A stretch of 11,530 nt of DNA from Bacillota bacterium (lineage in GTDB: Bacteria; Bacillota; Clostridia; Lachnospirales; Lachnospiraceae), in NCBI GenBank assembly GCA_023398855.1, contig JAEWRS010000245.1, positions 1 through 11,530 on the forward strand, in the 5' to 3' direction. Position 1 is the stretch's first letter, and the number at the start of each line of letters is the position of its first letter. The translations under genes and the position numbers were made by a program. The notes beneath the pieces are model-generated. The model was not told the origin of the DNA, made no database searches, and saw nothing but the letters and a program-made list of their open reading frames with translations. Positions 1-7,895 of this stretch are shown piece by piece.

Positions 1-370
1 GCTCTGCAATGATCTCACCAATGGTCATACGTGGATTTAAGGATGCATAGGGGTCTTGGAATATGATCTGCATTTTACTTCTGCTTTTTCTTAAATCCCC
101 ACTTCTCAGCTTCATGAAATCCTGGCCTTTAAAAAAGATCTGGCCATCCGTAGGCTCAATCAGCCGCAGCACGGAACGTCCCATCGTGGACTTTCCGCAG
201 CCTGATTCCCCAACTACTCCTAGTGTCTCTCCGGGATACAGCTGGAAGCTCACATCATCCACTGCCTTAATATGAAGCTTTTGTCCGGAAAAAGGGTTGG
301 ATTTTGCAGAAAACCACTTTTTTAAATGCTTTACCTCCAGCAGAGGCTGTCTTGTTTCCTGGCTTTCCAT
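1..370 (-). CDS. dppF: Peptide ABC transporter ATP-binding protein, DppF/OppF type (partial, N-terminal 123 residues)
   Basis: This is one of the two cytoplasmic ATPases that power a di/oligopeptide importer; it hydrolyses ATP together with its DppD partner. Only the N-terminal 123 codons are visible because the window edge cuts the gene; the family is usually about 320 residues. I translated it by hand from the minus strand. Walker A is GESGCGKST at residues 54-62, and the Q-loop region is [14 protein letters not shown] with Gln105. The LNPRMT sequence after the Q-loop is characteristic of OppF/DppF rather than DppD. The ATG at 370 shares one base with the dppD stop (TAATG) and sits just behind a GGAGGAGG ribosome binding site, so translation is probably coupled to dppD. 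The peptide-transport assignment is firm at family level; the exact substrate is not readable. Confidence 0.93.
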   Translation of the reverse strand, partial: MESQETRQPLLEVKHLKKWFSAKSNPFSGQKLHIKAVDDVSFQLYPGETLGVVGESGCGKSTMGRSVLRLIEPTDGQIFFKGQDFMKLRSGDLRKSRSKMQIIFQDPYASLNPRMTIGEIIAE

Positions 371-1359
371 TATACCTCCTCCTTCCATTGATCCGTATAT
401 CTGAAGCAGCGGATCTTTCTGCCGTCCTTTTCAATCAGCTCCGGCATACTTTTCTCGCATACAGACTTTGCATATTCGCACCTGGGACAGAAAGCGCAGC
501 CCTTTGGCATGGAATCAAAGCTTGGCACCATGCCCTTTATGACATAAAGCTCCTCAACCTCATCCTCCAGCCTTGGAATACAATTCATCAGTCCTTCTGT
601 GTAGGGATGCATGGGGCTGTCAAATATATCATCCGTTGTCCCCTGCTCCACAACCTTTCCGGCGTACATAACCATAACATCATCAGCCACTTCGGCAATA
701 ACTCCCAGGTCATGGGTAATCATCATAATGGAAGCGCCTGTTTTCTGCTTCAGCTCATTAATCAGTTCCAGGATCTGGGCCTGAATGGTCACATCCAGGG
801 CAGTTGTTGGCTCATCGCAGATTAACAGCTCCGGATTACAGCAAAGAGACATAGCAATCATGACCCTCTGGCGCATACCGCCAGAAAGCTGGTGGGGGTA
901 TTCGTCGATCCTTTTTTCAGGCAACGGAATCTTTACCATGCGGAGCATGTCAATGGCCTTTTCCCTGGCCTGCTGCTTGGATATTCCTGCTTCGTGGATG
1001 GTAATGGCCTCAATAATCTGCTGGCCTACTGTGAAAACCGGATTTAAAGATGTCATTGGCTCCTGAAAAATCATGGCAATTTTCTTGCCCCGGATCTTTC
1101 TCATCTCGTCAGGAGTCTTCTCTAAAAGGTTTTCTCCCCTGTAAATGATCTCCCCTCCTGCAATCTTTCCCGGAGGTGTCTCTACAAGCTGCATGATGGA
1201 CAGGGAAGTGATACTTTTTCCGCATCCTGACTCTCCAACAATTCCCAGGGTTTTTCCCTGCTCAATGGAAAAGGATACGTCATCAACAGCCTTTACCACG
1301 CCTGCATCTGTATAGAAATATGTTTTTAAATTTTTTACATCAATTAATTTGTTATCCAT
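370..1359 (-). CDS. dppD: Peptide ABC transporter ATP-binding protein, DppD/OppD type
   Basis: This is the second ATPase of the peptide importer, 329 residues, a normal length for DppD/OppD. Visible motifs are Walker A GESGCGKS (42-49), Q-loop Gln99 in [14 protein letters not shown] signature LSGGMRQR (158-165), Walker B LLICDEP with Glu183, and the switch His216 in MITHD. The C-terminal oligopeptide-transporter extension (from about residue 235) includes HPYTEGL. It then carries a cysteine cluster: Cys288, Cys291, Cys294, Cys301 and Cys318. Four of these positions (288, 294, 301, 318) are conserved in the family and have been reported to hold a [4Fe-4S] cluster in mycobacterial OppD; the fifth is extra. 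The ATG at 1359 has AGGAGG immediately upstream. The gene follows dppC by 13 bases and overlaps the dppF start by one base. Confidence 0.96.
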   Translation of the reverse strand: MDNKLIDVKNLKTYFYTDAGVVKAVDDVSFSIEQGKTLGIVGESGCGKSITSLSIMQLVETPPGKIAGGEIIYRGENLLEKTPDEMRKIRGKKIAMIFQEPMTSLNPVFTVGQQIIEAITIHEAGISKQQAREKAIDMLRMVKIPLPEKRIDEYPHQLSGGMRQRVMIAMSLCCNPELLICDEPTTALDVTIQAQILELINELKQKTGASIMMITHDLGVIAEVADDVMVMYAGKVVEQGTTDDIFDSPMHPYTEGLMNCIPRLEDEVEELYVIKGMVPSFDSMPKGCAFCPRCEYAKSVCEKSMPELIEKDGRKIRCFRYTDQWKEEV

Positions 1360-1372
1360 CTCTTCCTCCTGA

Positions 1373-2284
1373 TCAGGTTCTAAGCTTGGGGTCCAGAGCG
1401 TCTCTTAAGCCGTCACCAAAGATATTGAACGCAATCACCGTCACCATAATGGCTATTCCCGGGACAACACTGTACACCGGAAGAAAACTGATAAAGGACT
1501 GGGCTGAGCTGATCATATTTCCCCAGCTTGGGGTAGGCGGCTGGATTCCAAGGCCCAGAAAGCTTAAGGAAGCTTCATACATAATGGCGTTGGGGATTCC
1601 CAGGGTTACGAGAACAATCACTGTTGATAAACAGTTAGGAATCAGGTGCTTGGTAATGATCCAAAAGGAGGTTCCGCCGCTTGCCTTGCTGGCCTCCACA
1701 TACTCTTTTTCCTTAAGCTGCATGACAGAACCACGGATCAGACGGGCCGTTCTTACCCAGGTCAGAAGACCAAGGGCAATAAAAAGGTTCTGGACTCCCT
1801 GTCCCATAAAAGTCATAATGGCCATTGCAAAGATAAGATCCGGAAATGCTGCAAAAACCTCCATGATCCTGGAGATCAGGGTATCAACTGCTCCACCGAA
1901 ATACCCGGCAATGGCGCCCAAAGTAATGCCGATTAAGGAAGCCAGGATCTGAGCCAGAATACCAATGCTTAAGGAGACCCTTGTCCCGTAAATGAGGCGG
2001 GATAAAATATCCCTTCCATATTCATCTGCACCCAAAAGGTGCTTAGAGGAGGGCGGCGCCAGAACAGAGGCATAATCCTGGTAAGTAGGGTCATAAGGGC
2101 TTATTACGGGTGCAAACAAGGCAAGCAGAATCAGGAGAAAGATCACCCCAAGACAGAACAAGGCTGCCTTATTCTTTTTTAGTCTCTTAAAGCTGTCCTT
2201 ATAATAGCTGGAATATTCCATCTCGCCGTTCAGGAGCTGTTCTTCAAATTTCTTTTGTTTTGTGAAAATGCTGAAAACCTTCAT
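1373..2284 (-). CDS. dppC: Peptide ABC transporter permease, DppC/OppC type
   Basis: This is one of the two inner-membrane subunits that form the peptide channel, 303 residues, typical for DppC. The cytoplasmic N-terminal region (about 1-40) is followed by a first membrane helix (about 41-62). Then comes the OppC-typical loop HLLGADEYGRDILSRL (82-97) and the remaining five helices of the BPD_transp_1 domain. The EAA coupling loop that contacts the ATPases is at 194-217, starting EYVEASKASGG. The C-terminus keeps the family pattern GDGLRDALDPKLR (290-302). The ATG overlaps the dppB stop by one base in TAATG, so ribosomes finishing dppB probably start dppC. It lies in the dppABCDF operon and pairs with DppB. 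Confidence 0.96.
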   Translation of the reverse strand: MKVFSIFTKQKKFEEQLLNGEMEYSSYYKDSFKRLKKNKAALFCLGVIFLLILLALFAPVISPYDPTYQDYASVLAPPSSKHLLGADEYGRDILSRLIYGTRVSLSIGILAQILASLIGITLGAIAGYFGGAVDTLISRIMEVFAAFPDLIFAMAIMTFMGQGVQNLFIALGLLTWVRTARLIRGSVMQLKEKEYVEASKASGGTSFWIITKHLIPNCLSTVIVLVTLGIPNAIMYEASLSFLGLGIQPPTPSWGNMISSAQSFISFLPVYSVVPGIAIMVTVIAFNIFGDGLRDALDPKLRT

Positions 2285-3216
2285 TAGTTGGCTCCCTTCC
2301 CATAGCGGATTCTCGGATCAATAAATGCATAGGAAATATCCACCAGCAAATTGACCATGACAAATACAAAGGCAATATACATAACAGTCCCTTCCAAAAG
2401 GGGAAGGTCCCTGTTTGACATGGAATCCACCGCCAGTTTTCCAATTCCAGGTATGGAGAAAACCTTTTCAATCAGCATGGAACCAGTCAGCATGTAGCCA
2501 AGTTCTGTTCCTACCAGGGTGATGATGGGGATCATGGCATTTTTTAAGGCATGTTTCATAATGACCAGATTTTCCTTCACTCCCTTGGCCCTTGCTGTCC
2601 TGATATAATCCTGCTTGACAACATCAAGCATACTGGTACGGGTAATACGGGCAATACTGCCTGCATAGCGGGCTCCCAGGGCAATGCTTGGAAGAATAAA
2701 AAATATAGGTCCGTCAAAACCAGAGATCGGCAGTAGATCCAGCTTCAGGCCGAAAATGATCTGAAGAATGATGGCGATCCAGAAAGAAGGCGCTGACACT
2801 CCGATAATGGAAACAGTCATAAGAGTAGAATCAATCCATTTTCCTCTGTTAATGGCTGCCGCCATACCGCATGTAACACCAATAATCACTGCAAATAAAA
2901 AAGACATAGAGGCCAGCTTAACGGTTACCATAAAGCAGCGCACCAGGGCAGTTGTCACCACTTCCTTAGTAAAATAGGATCTGCCGAAATCCAGATGAAC
3001 AGCCCCTTTTATAAAATTCAGATACTGCTGAGGCAAAGATACATCAAGCCCCAGTTCATGGCGGACCCTGGCAATGGTCTGCGCATCCGCCCGTTTCTCA
3101 AGCATTAATTCCACAGGATCCCCCGGTACCACCTGGAGAAGAATAAACGTAATGAGACTGATACCAAACAATACCAGCAATGTCTGGAGCAGTCTCTTTA
3201 AAATATATTGAAACAT
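2284..3216 (-). CDS. dppB: Peptide ABC transporter permease, DppB/OppB type
   Basis: This is the partner channel subunit of DppC in the cytoplasmic membrane, 310 residues, normal for the family. It opens with the classic MFQYILKRLLQTLLVLFGIS first helix and the motif QVVPGDPVE (28-36). The periplasm-side-type loop has the DppB pattern LGLDVSLPQQYLNF, then five more hydrophobic segments. The EAA loop is at 203-226, starting DYIRTARAKGV. It ends with DPRIRYG, as most DppB proteins do. The ATG at 3216 is preceded by AAGGGGAA, about 6 bases away. It is separated from dppA by 68 bases containing a terminator-like hairpin, so its expression probably depends on read-through, or on RNA processing, of the dppA transcript. 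Confidence 0.96.
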   Translation of the reverse strand: MFQYILKRLLQTLLVLFGISLITFILLQVVPGDPVELMLEKRADAQTIARVRHELGLDVSLPQQYLNFIKGAVHLDFGRSYFTKEVVTTALVRCFMVTVKLASMSFLFAVIIGVTCGMAAAINRGKWIDSTLMTVSIIGVSAPSFWIAIILQIIFGLKLDLLPISGFDGPIFFILPSIALGARYAGSIARITRTSMLDVVKQDYIRTARAKGVKENLVIMKHALKNAMIPIITLVGTELGYMLTGSMLIEKVFSIPGIGKLAVDSMSNRDLPLLEGTVMYIAFVFVMVNLLVDISYAFIDPRIRYGKGAN

Positions 3217-3236
3217 ATGGTTCCCCTTCTTCTTAG

Positions 3237-3263
3237 AAAAAGGGAGTGGTTTACCACTCCCTT
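3237..3263 (-). terminator. Terminator-like hairpin between dppA and dppB
   Basis: On the minus strand a 10-base-pair perfect stem (AAGGGAGTGG with CCACTCCCTT) closes a TAAA tetraloop, and its 3' arm runs into a TTTTT tract at 3241-3237. It starts about 21 bases after the dppA stop. It has the form of an intrinsic terminator with a short U-tract. Because dppBCDF follow with no other promoter that I can see, it most likely acts as a partial terminator or 3' stabiliser, keeping the binding protein more abundant than the membrane parts. Confidence 0.8.
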
Positions 3264-3284
3264 AGGTCACGTAATCCAATTACA

Positions 3285-4913
3285 TTACTGCTGAAAATCT
3301 GCGTTTACATAGAAGTTGCGGAAGGTTGAATCCATAACAAGACCTGTAACCTTTGGATTCAGCAGGTAGCACTTGGATTCATTGTATATCGGTGCAACGG
3401 CATAATCTTCTCTTGTGAGAATGTGCTCAGCCTTTACATAGAGTTCCTGACGCTTTGCATCATCAGGGGTCTGCACGCCTTCTGCCATCAGCTTCTTGAA
3501 TTCCTCATTATGCCAGAAGCTTGAAGAACGGTCTGTACGGGAATCACTTACCGGATAAAGCATACTGTCCGGATCATTGTAATCCACATACCAGTTGCCT
3601 ACACCTGCATCCACGCCGCCTGATTTTTTCATGTCAGACCATGCTGCTGAATCAACCTGTTCAATCGTAACATTAATGCCTGCTGCCTTTGCCTGCTCCT
3701 GGAATGCGGTTGCAATCGGAACAGAGGTAGCATACTTGGTGTTAACCGTGAGGCGGAGATCATATCCGCCAGGATAACCAGCCTCAGCAAGCAGAGCCTT
3801 TGCACCTTCCGGATCATAAGCAAACTCTTCCAGGGAATCGTCATGTCCAATGATACCAGCCGGAATAAAGGAGGTTGATGGCTTTGCAGTGCCATGGAAA
3901 ATGCTTTCGCAGATAGCCTTTCTGTTAATGGACATAGAGATAGCCTGTCTTATCTTTGGATCGGATATGGATTTCACATTAAAGGTCATGTAATATCCGC
4001 CGATTGGCTGGAACATGTGCATCTGGTCCTTTAATTTAGGATCAGCCTGATATACTGGATACATGTTTGTTTCCACATCAACATAATCAATATTGCCCTT
4101 CTGATATTCCAGAACCTGGGTATTGGTGTCTTCTATAAATTTATAGCTCACTCCGTCAAACTTGGCGGCATTGCCGTGATAGCCGTCAAATCTTGAAAGC
4201 TCCACGCCAACACCCGGGGTGTAGCTGTCAAACTTAAACGGGCCAGTACCGATCAGCTCTGTCTTACCCCAGTTATCTCCTGCAGCTTCACAAGCCTCTG
4301 CCGGGTAAATGGAACAGTAAGGAGTGGATAATACGGAAACAAAGGGGGTATAAACCTCTGCCAGGGTAATGGTAAAATGTGTATCATCTATGATTTTAAT
4401 TCCTGTCATCTCATCGGCGGATCCGTCAGCAAGAGCCTCATAGCCTTCCACTTTTTCCAAAAGACTTCCCATGGTCTGTTTTTTTACTACTCTTTCCAAA
4501 GAATACTTTACATCAGAGCTTTTTAATGTTTCCCCATTTTGGAATTTCACTCCGTCGATCAATTCAAAGGTATAAGTAAGCATGTCATCGGATAACTCAG
4601 GCTCCTTTGCCAGAAGCGTTGGAACCACCTTCCCCCCATCAATAGTGGTAAGGAGAGATTCTACCACATTATCAGTTACCTTCATGATAAGGCTGTAAGT
4701 ATACTGCTGCATATCATATGCAACCTGTGGGTCCACTGCTGCCACCCGGAAAATCTTTGCTCCCGTATTCTCAGTTCCTGAAGCAGAACCCGCCGCGGCC
4801 GTTGTCTCAGCGACTGAAGCAGAAGGATCGGATTTCGTACCGCAGGCAGACAAACCAGCTGCCACGGAGACAGCCAAGCCCAGGAAAACAAGCTTTTTAA
4901 TAATTTTTTTCAT
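3285..4913 (-). CDS. dppA: Peptide ABC transporter substrate-binding lipoprotein, DppA/OppA family
   Basis: This is the extracellular receptor that captures peptides and delivers them to DppBC, 542 residues, usual for the SBP_bac_5 family. A lipoprotein signal peptide is clear: basic N-terminus MKKIIKK, a hydrophobic core, and lipobox LSAC with Cys24 as the lipidation site. A Ser/Thr/Ala-rich linker (about 26-52) follows. The binding domain begins near residue 55 and includes the family pattern around 98-140: VPTLLAKEPELSDD, YTFELIDGVKFQNGE, SSDVKYSLERV. The ATG at 4913 has GAGGAG seven bases upstream. It is first in the operon, behind a sigma-A-like promoter, and followed by a hairpin. Substrate could be di- or oligopeptides; nickel or another small ligand cannot be fully excluded from sequence alone. 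The family call is safe. Confidence 0.95.
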   Translation of the reverse strand: MKKIIKKLVFLGLAVSVAAGLSACGTKSDPSASVAETTAAAGSASGTENTGAKIFRVAAVDPQVAYDMQQYTYSLIMKVTDNVVESLLTTIDGGKVVPTLLAKEPELSDDMLTYTFELIDGVKFQNGETLKSSDVKYSLERVVKKQTMGSLLEKVEGYEALADGSADEMTGIKIIDDTHFTITLAEVYTPFVSVLSTPYCSIYPAEACEAAGDNWGKTELIGTGPFKFDSYTPGVGVELSRFDGYHGNAAKFDGVSYKFIEDTNTQVLEYQKGNIDYVDVETNMYPVYQADPKLKDQMHMFQPIGGYYMTFNVKSISDPKIRQAISMSINRKAICESIFHGTAKPSTSFIPAGIIGHDDSLEEFAYDPEGAKALLAEAGYPGGYDLRLTVNTKYATSVPIATAFQEQAKAAGINVTIEQVDSAAWSDMKKSGGVDAGVGNWYVDYNDPDSMLYPVSDSRTDRSSSFWHNEEFKKLMAEGVQTPDDAKRQELYVKAEHILTREDYAVAPIYNESKCYLLNPKVTGLVMDSTFRNFYVNADFQQ

Positions 4914-4940
4914 AATGTCTCTCCTCTATGATGTGATTAA

Positions 4941-4959
4941 TAATGCAGTTTTTGCATTA
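4941..4959. promoter_or_regulatory. Inverted repeat in the dppA leader
   Basis: A perfect 7-base inverted repeat, TAATGCA and TGCATTA separated by 5 bases, lies just downstream of the predicted dppA transcription start and upstream of its ribosome binding site. It could be a repressor operator or an RNA hairpin at the transcript's 5' end. No regulator is identified. Confidence 0.4.
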
Positions 4960-4971
4960 AGTCTTCCTATT

Positions 4972-5001
4972 AGTGTATCGAAAAAAGTACTGTTTTGTCA
5001 A
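4972..5001 (-). promoter_or_regulatory. Predicted sigma-A promoter of the dpp operon
   Basis: A perfect -35 box TTGACA lies at 5001-4996 and a -10 box TACACT (4 of 6 consensus) at 4977-4972, with an 18-base spacer. Transcription would begin near 4965, about 50 bases before the dppA ATG. The surroundings are AT-rich, and no other candidate in the 4914-5085 gap is as good. A 14-base palindrome (TATATC-CC-GATATA on the plus strand, 5002-5015) directly adjoins the -35 box. Confidence 0.65.
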
Positions 5002-5015
5002 TATATCCCGATATA
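5002..5015. promoter_or_regulatory. Palindrome abutting the dpp -35 box
   Basis: TATATC and GATATA form a 6-base inverted repeat with a CC spacer, immediately upstream of the predicted -35 hexamer. Its placement suits a regulator binding site, but AT-rich promoter DNA often produces such dyads by chance. Confidence 0.25.
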
Positions 5016-5089
5016 AAAATATTGAATAACAATAATTCCCCTGCGTTATACCTATATTTAGTCCAGAATTTTTTCATTCACCTTCAAGC

Positions 5090-5138
5090 AAAAGGACCGC
5101 TGCTCCGACTCTGATCGCTCAGGGACGGAGCTGCGGCC
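5090..5138 (-). terminator. Intrinsic terminator of secDF
   Basis: On the minus strand, GGCCGC-A-GCTCCG pairs with CGGAGC-A-GCGGTC (one G-U pair and one A-A mismatch). An inner CTGA/TCAG helix is capped by GCGA, a GNRA-type tetraloop. The 3' arm leads into TTTT (5093-5090). The hairpin starts about 19 bases after the secDF stop and is GC-rich in an AT-rich setting, as expected for a rho-independent terminator, although the U-tract is short. Confidence 0.8.
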
Positions 5139-5157
5139 TAAACTGATTACCTGCTTA

Positions 5158-7323
5158 TTACTTTTTTCCTTCCTTCTTTTCCCACATGGCCCAAAGCGTA
5201 CCTGCCACGCAGATGGAGGAATAGCATCCGGTCAGGATACCAAAGAACATGGGAAGAGAAAACTCCAAAATGGACCCGATCTGGAAATAAACCGAAGCAG
5301 CCAGAATAATGAGTATACAAATCCCTGTAGTAAAGGATGCATTGATGGATCTTCCAAGGGTCTGGGTGGTGCTGACATTTACCAGCTCATCCACCGGCAT
5401 CTTAGAATCCTTCCTTCGGTTCTCGCGGATCCGGTCATAAATAACGATAGTGTCGTTAATGGAATAACCGATAATCGTGAGAACTACCGCCACAAAGGCG
5501 TCATTTAACGGCATCCGGAACAGCACAAATACAAAGAACACCACAACCACATCATGGAGCAGGGCGATCATGGCAGTAACTCCTGCTGAAAGACCGGAGA
5601 TCGTTGAAAACCTTATCCACACGTAAACAACAATAAACACCAGTGATAATAGAATGGCAAGGCCTGCATTCCTTAATGCCTTTGCTCCTATATAAGGCTC
5701 AACGACAAATGTCTCAGACAGCTTTGCATCTGCAGCATCCAGGGTGCTGTTGATGGCATCGGTTACCTTCTTCTGGTCTTCCGGAGACATTCCGGAATTC
5801 CCTGCAAGCGTGACGGAAAGCCTTTTAAGACCTGTCATGTTATCTTCTTTGATCTGAACCGTAACAGGCCGGTTGGTCTGCTTCTCAATTGCAGCCTGGA
5901 TTTTACCAGTATCCGCATCCTCTGTTACGGAATAGCTTAATACCGCGCCTCCCGTAAACTGAGTATCCAGCTTTACACCAAAAACAAAACAGCCGATGAT
6001 TCCGGAAAGAATAACTCCACCGGAGATAAGCCCGAAAATATATTTCTTTTGAAAAAATGGAATCGTTTTTCTCTCTTTTCTGATCCGGAACCATTTTTCA
6101 TCCCGCCATAGATCGTACTGGACAAAAGATAAAAGCAGATGCTTGGAAACGGAAACACCCACCAAAAGGTTTACGATCATACCGATCAATAAGGTGTAGC
6201 CAAAGCTGAGCATGGTGCCAGAACCTAAAAACATCAGGATAATCGCAACAATGGCAGTGGTTACATTTCCGTCCAGAACAGATGAAAAAGCGTTTTTATA
6301 TCCGGACAATATCGCACCTTTCACGGAAATGCCCTTTTTCAGTTCATCTGATATACGCTCTGAAATAATAATATTGGTATCCACCGCCATGCCCAGGGTC
6401 AGTATAATACCTGCAATACCCGGAAGCGTCAGGGTATATTGGGGCACGGAAATGGCAAGCAGCTGCAAAACCATCTGGAGAACCAGGGTGATGCAGGCAA
6501 CAATGCCCGGCAGCCTGTAAAATGCGATCATAAACAGACAGATTACAAAAAATGCTACAATTCCTGCATACACCATAATTTTTAAAGCATTATTTCCCAA
6601 AGAAGGGCTTATGGTAGAGAAATTGGAGGTTTTAAGTGAAAAAGGAAGAGAACCGGCATTGATCTTCTCTGCCAGATTCTTTGCATCATCATAATCCTTC
6701 ATTCCCGTAATAACAGCCTGTCCGCCTGATATCTTGGTCTGAACAGTGGGACTTGAAATCAACTCCTTGTCCATATAAATGCTCATCCGTTTTCCAATGA
6801 GCTTTCCTGTAGCCTCTTCAAACAGCTTCGCGCCGTTGGCATTAAAGCTGAGAGCTACCTGATAGGTTTTGATTCCGTTGGCATTGGCTGTCTCTGGTGC
6901 TGCAGTCTGCACATCCTTCCCCTGAATCAGCACATTTCCATCAGGATCCCGGAATGTAAGCTCAGCCATTTCTCCCAATTCTGCAATGGCATCCTCCGGA
7001 TTAAAGCTGGTTTCCCCTGATTTCCACGGGAACTGGACAATGATATATCCTCCGTTGGTGTCCAGGGTAACTTCACGGTCCACAATATTCTGGTTATCCA
7101 TTCGGGTTTCAATAACTTCCCTTGCTGTCTCAAGTTCCTTTTCCGTTGGCTTGCGGTCAAGCCCCTGGGGTTCAAAGATTGCTTCTACCCCTCCGCGGAT
7201 GTCGATGCCGAAACGCATATCATATACGCCCTTAATACTATCTCCTGCTCCGAATACCGCAACATAAATGAGAGCCGCAATTACCACAAAAATAGCGGCA
7301 AACATTTTCTTTCCTGGCTTCAT
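5158..7323 (-). CDS. secDF: Protein translocase subunit SecDF (SecD-SecF fusion)
   Basis: SecDF is the membrane motor that uses the ion gradient to pull proteins out of the SecYEG channel. Here SecD and SecF are one 721-residue chain, close to the Bacillus SecDF fusion length, with about 12 membrane helices. The SecD half has TM1 (6-26), the motif FGIDIRGG (38-45), a large extracytoplasmic domain (about 30-245), and the conserved LGMAVDTNIIISERI (310-324) with the ion-path Asp315. The SecF half begins near 425, has the motif FGVKLDTQFTGGA (448-460) and a smaller external domain. It also carries GYSINDTIVIYDRIREN (619-635) with Asp624. The ATG at 7323 has AGAGGA six bases upstream. It follows the unknown membrane protein by 38 bases, so they probably share a transcript, and it ends at its own terminator. 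Confidence 0.97.
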   Translation of the reverse strand: MKPGKKMFAAIFVVIAALIYVAVFGAGDSIKGVYDMRFGIDIRGGVEAIFEPQGLDRKPTEKELETAREVIETRMDNQNIVDREVTLDTNGGYIIVQFPWKSGETSFNPEDAIAELGEMAELTFRDPDGNVLIQGKDVQTAAPETANANGIKTYQVALSFNANGAKLFEEATGKLIGKRMSIYMDKELISSPTVQTKISGGQAVITGMKDYDDAKNLAEKINAGSLPFSLKTSNFSTISPSLGNNALKIMVYAGIVAFFVICLFMIAFYRLPGIVACITLVLQMVLQLLAISVPQYTLTLPGIAGIILTLGMAVDTNIIISERISDELKKGISVKGAILSGYKNAFSSVLDGNVTTAIVAIILMFLGSGTMLSFGYTLLIGMIVNLLVGVSVSKHLLLSFVQYDLWRDEKWFRIRKERKTIPFFQKKYIFGLISGGVILSGIIGCFVFGVKLDTQFTGGAVLSYSVTEDADTGKIQAAIEKQTNRPVTVQIKEDNMTGLKRLSVTLAGNSGMSPEDQKKVTDAINSTLDAADAKLSETFVVEPYIGAKALRNAGLAILLSLVFIVVYVWIRFSTISGLSAGVTAMIALLHDVVVVFFVFVLFRMPLNDAFVAVVLTIIGYSINDTIVIYDRIRENRRKDSKMPVDELVNVSTTQTLGRSINASFTTGICILIILAASVYFQIGSILEFSLPMFFGILTGCYSSICVAGTLWAMWEKKEGKK

Positions 7324-7361
7324 AGGTTATCCTCTTTTCTTGTTAATTTGTTCACTTGACT

Positions 7362-7790
7362 TTAAATGACTTCCCTTATTCCTTTTTCACCGTCTGAATC
7401 ATGTATATATCTAATGAGATATTCTCTGCCTGTATTTCCCGCCTTCATCAGTACAGTTGGTTCTGACCATATCATAAGCGGGACAAACAGGAAGAATTCC
7501 CTGGCTTCCATATACTTTAACGGTAAAATTCCATATAAGGATCTGCCCCAGATGTCGACAATCGTTTCACCTGAAGCCTCTTCCTCAACCACTCCAGGCA
7601 TCTCTGCAACCGCATCATTCCTCCTGGGAGGAGCATATCCTTTTGGATTGGCCTGGGTTAAAAGCAAACGGGCCTGTCCCAGATTCCAGTCCATGCCCAG
7701 TACATTCAGTTCTCCTAAAAACAAGGCAATGCAAAATAAGAATGCCAGCGTACGGCTGACAGCCTGGTTTTTCTTTACATGATATCTCAA
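7362..7790 (-). CDS. Hypothetical single-pass membrane or secreted protein upstream of secDF (TTG start)
   Basis: I do not recognise this 142-residue protein. I prefer a TTG start at 7790: AGGAGG lies exactly 7 bases upstream (7803-7798), whereas the in-frame ATG at 7829 has no good ribosome binding site and would add 13 residues. The N-terminus then reads as a basic stretch (KK, R) followed by a hydrophobic helix (about 14-32), an uncleaved anchor or signal peptide. The remainder should be outside the cell: an acidic VEEEASGE segment, a short hydrophobic patch FFLFVPLMIW (about 99-108) and a charged C-terminus with no cysteine. It has no YajC or SCIFF features. It has its own predicted promoter and precedes secDF by 38 bases, so co-expression is likely. 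A functional link to export is only an inference. Confidence 0.75.
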   Translation of the reverse strand: MRYHVKKNQAVSRTLAFLFCIALFLGELNVLGMDWNLGQARLLLTQANPKGYAPPRRNDAVAEMPGVVEEEASGETIVDIWGRSLYGILPLKYMEAREFFLFVPLMIWSEPTVLMKAGNTGREYLIRYIHDSDGEKGIREVI

Positions 7791-7797
7791 TCGTAAC

Positions 7798-7803
7798 CCT
7801 CCT
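7798..7803 (-). promoter_or_regulatory. Ribosome binding site that decides the TTG start
   Basis: AGGAGG on the minus strand stands 7 bases before TTG at 7790. If translation began at the upstream ATG (7829) this perfect site would be buried in the coding sequence, so it argues for the shorter protein. Confidence 0.75.
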
Positions 7804-7853
7804 GCGAAAGCCGCATGATAAAACAGCATAATAATCAGATGATATCCTGTTGC

Positions 7854-7882
7854 ATTGTACTACATATTTATGGGAAAAACAA
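7854..7882 (-). promoter_or_regulatory. Predicted promoter for the hypothetical gene and secDF
   Basis: TACAAT (7859-7854, 5 of 6 consensus) is preceded at 17 bases by TTGTTT (7882-7877, TTG conserved). The predicted start, near 7847, leaves a leader of about 57 bases before the TTG codon. The -35 box is weak, so this is a moderate candidate. Confidence 0.5.
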
Positions 7883-7895
7883 CCCTGCCTTTATG

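Noticed and set aside
304..825. Plus-strand open frame of 173 codons at the left end
   Set aside because: It lies antisense to dppD and dppF, both of which have complete ABC ATPase motifs. Its translation shows no recognisable domain.
1320..1952. Plus-strand open frame of 210 codons
   Set aside because: It is the antisense shadow of dppC. The minus strand has the full permease with its EAA loop and ribosome binding site.
5139..5157. Possible small gene or RNA between secDF and dppA
   Set aside because: The 4914-5157 gap is explained by the secDF terminator, the dpp promoter and its leader. No open frame with a ribosome binding site is visible there.
7791..7829. Longer N-terminus for the unknown membrane protein, starting at ATG 7829
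   Set aside because: There is no Shine-Dalgarno sequence at a usable distance, and a perfect AGGAGG seven bases before the TTG at 7790 would be buried in coding sequence.
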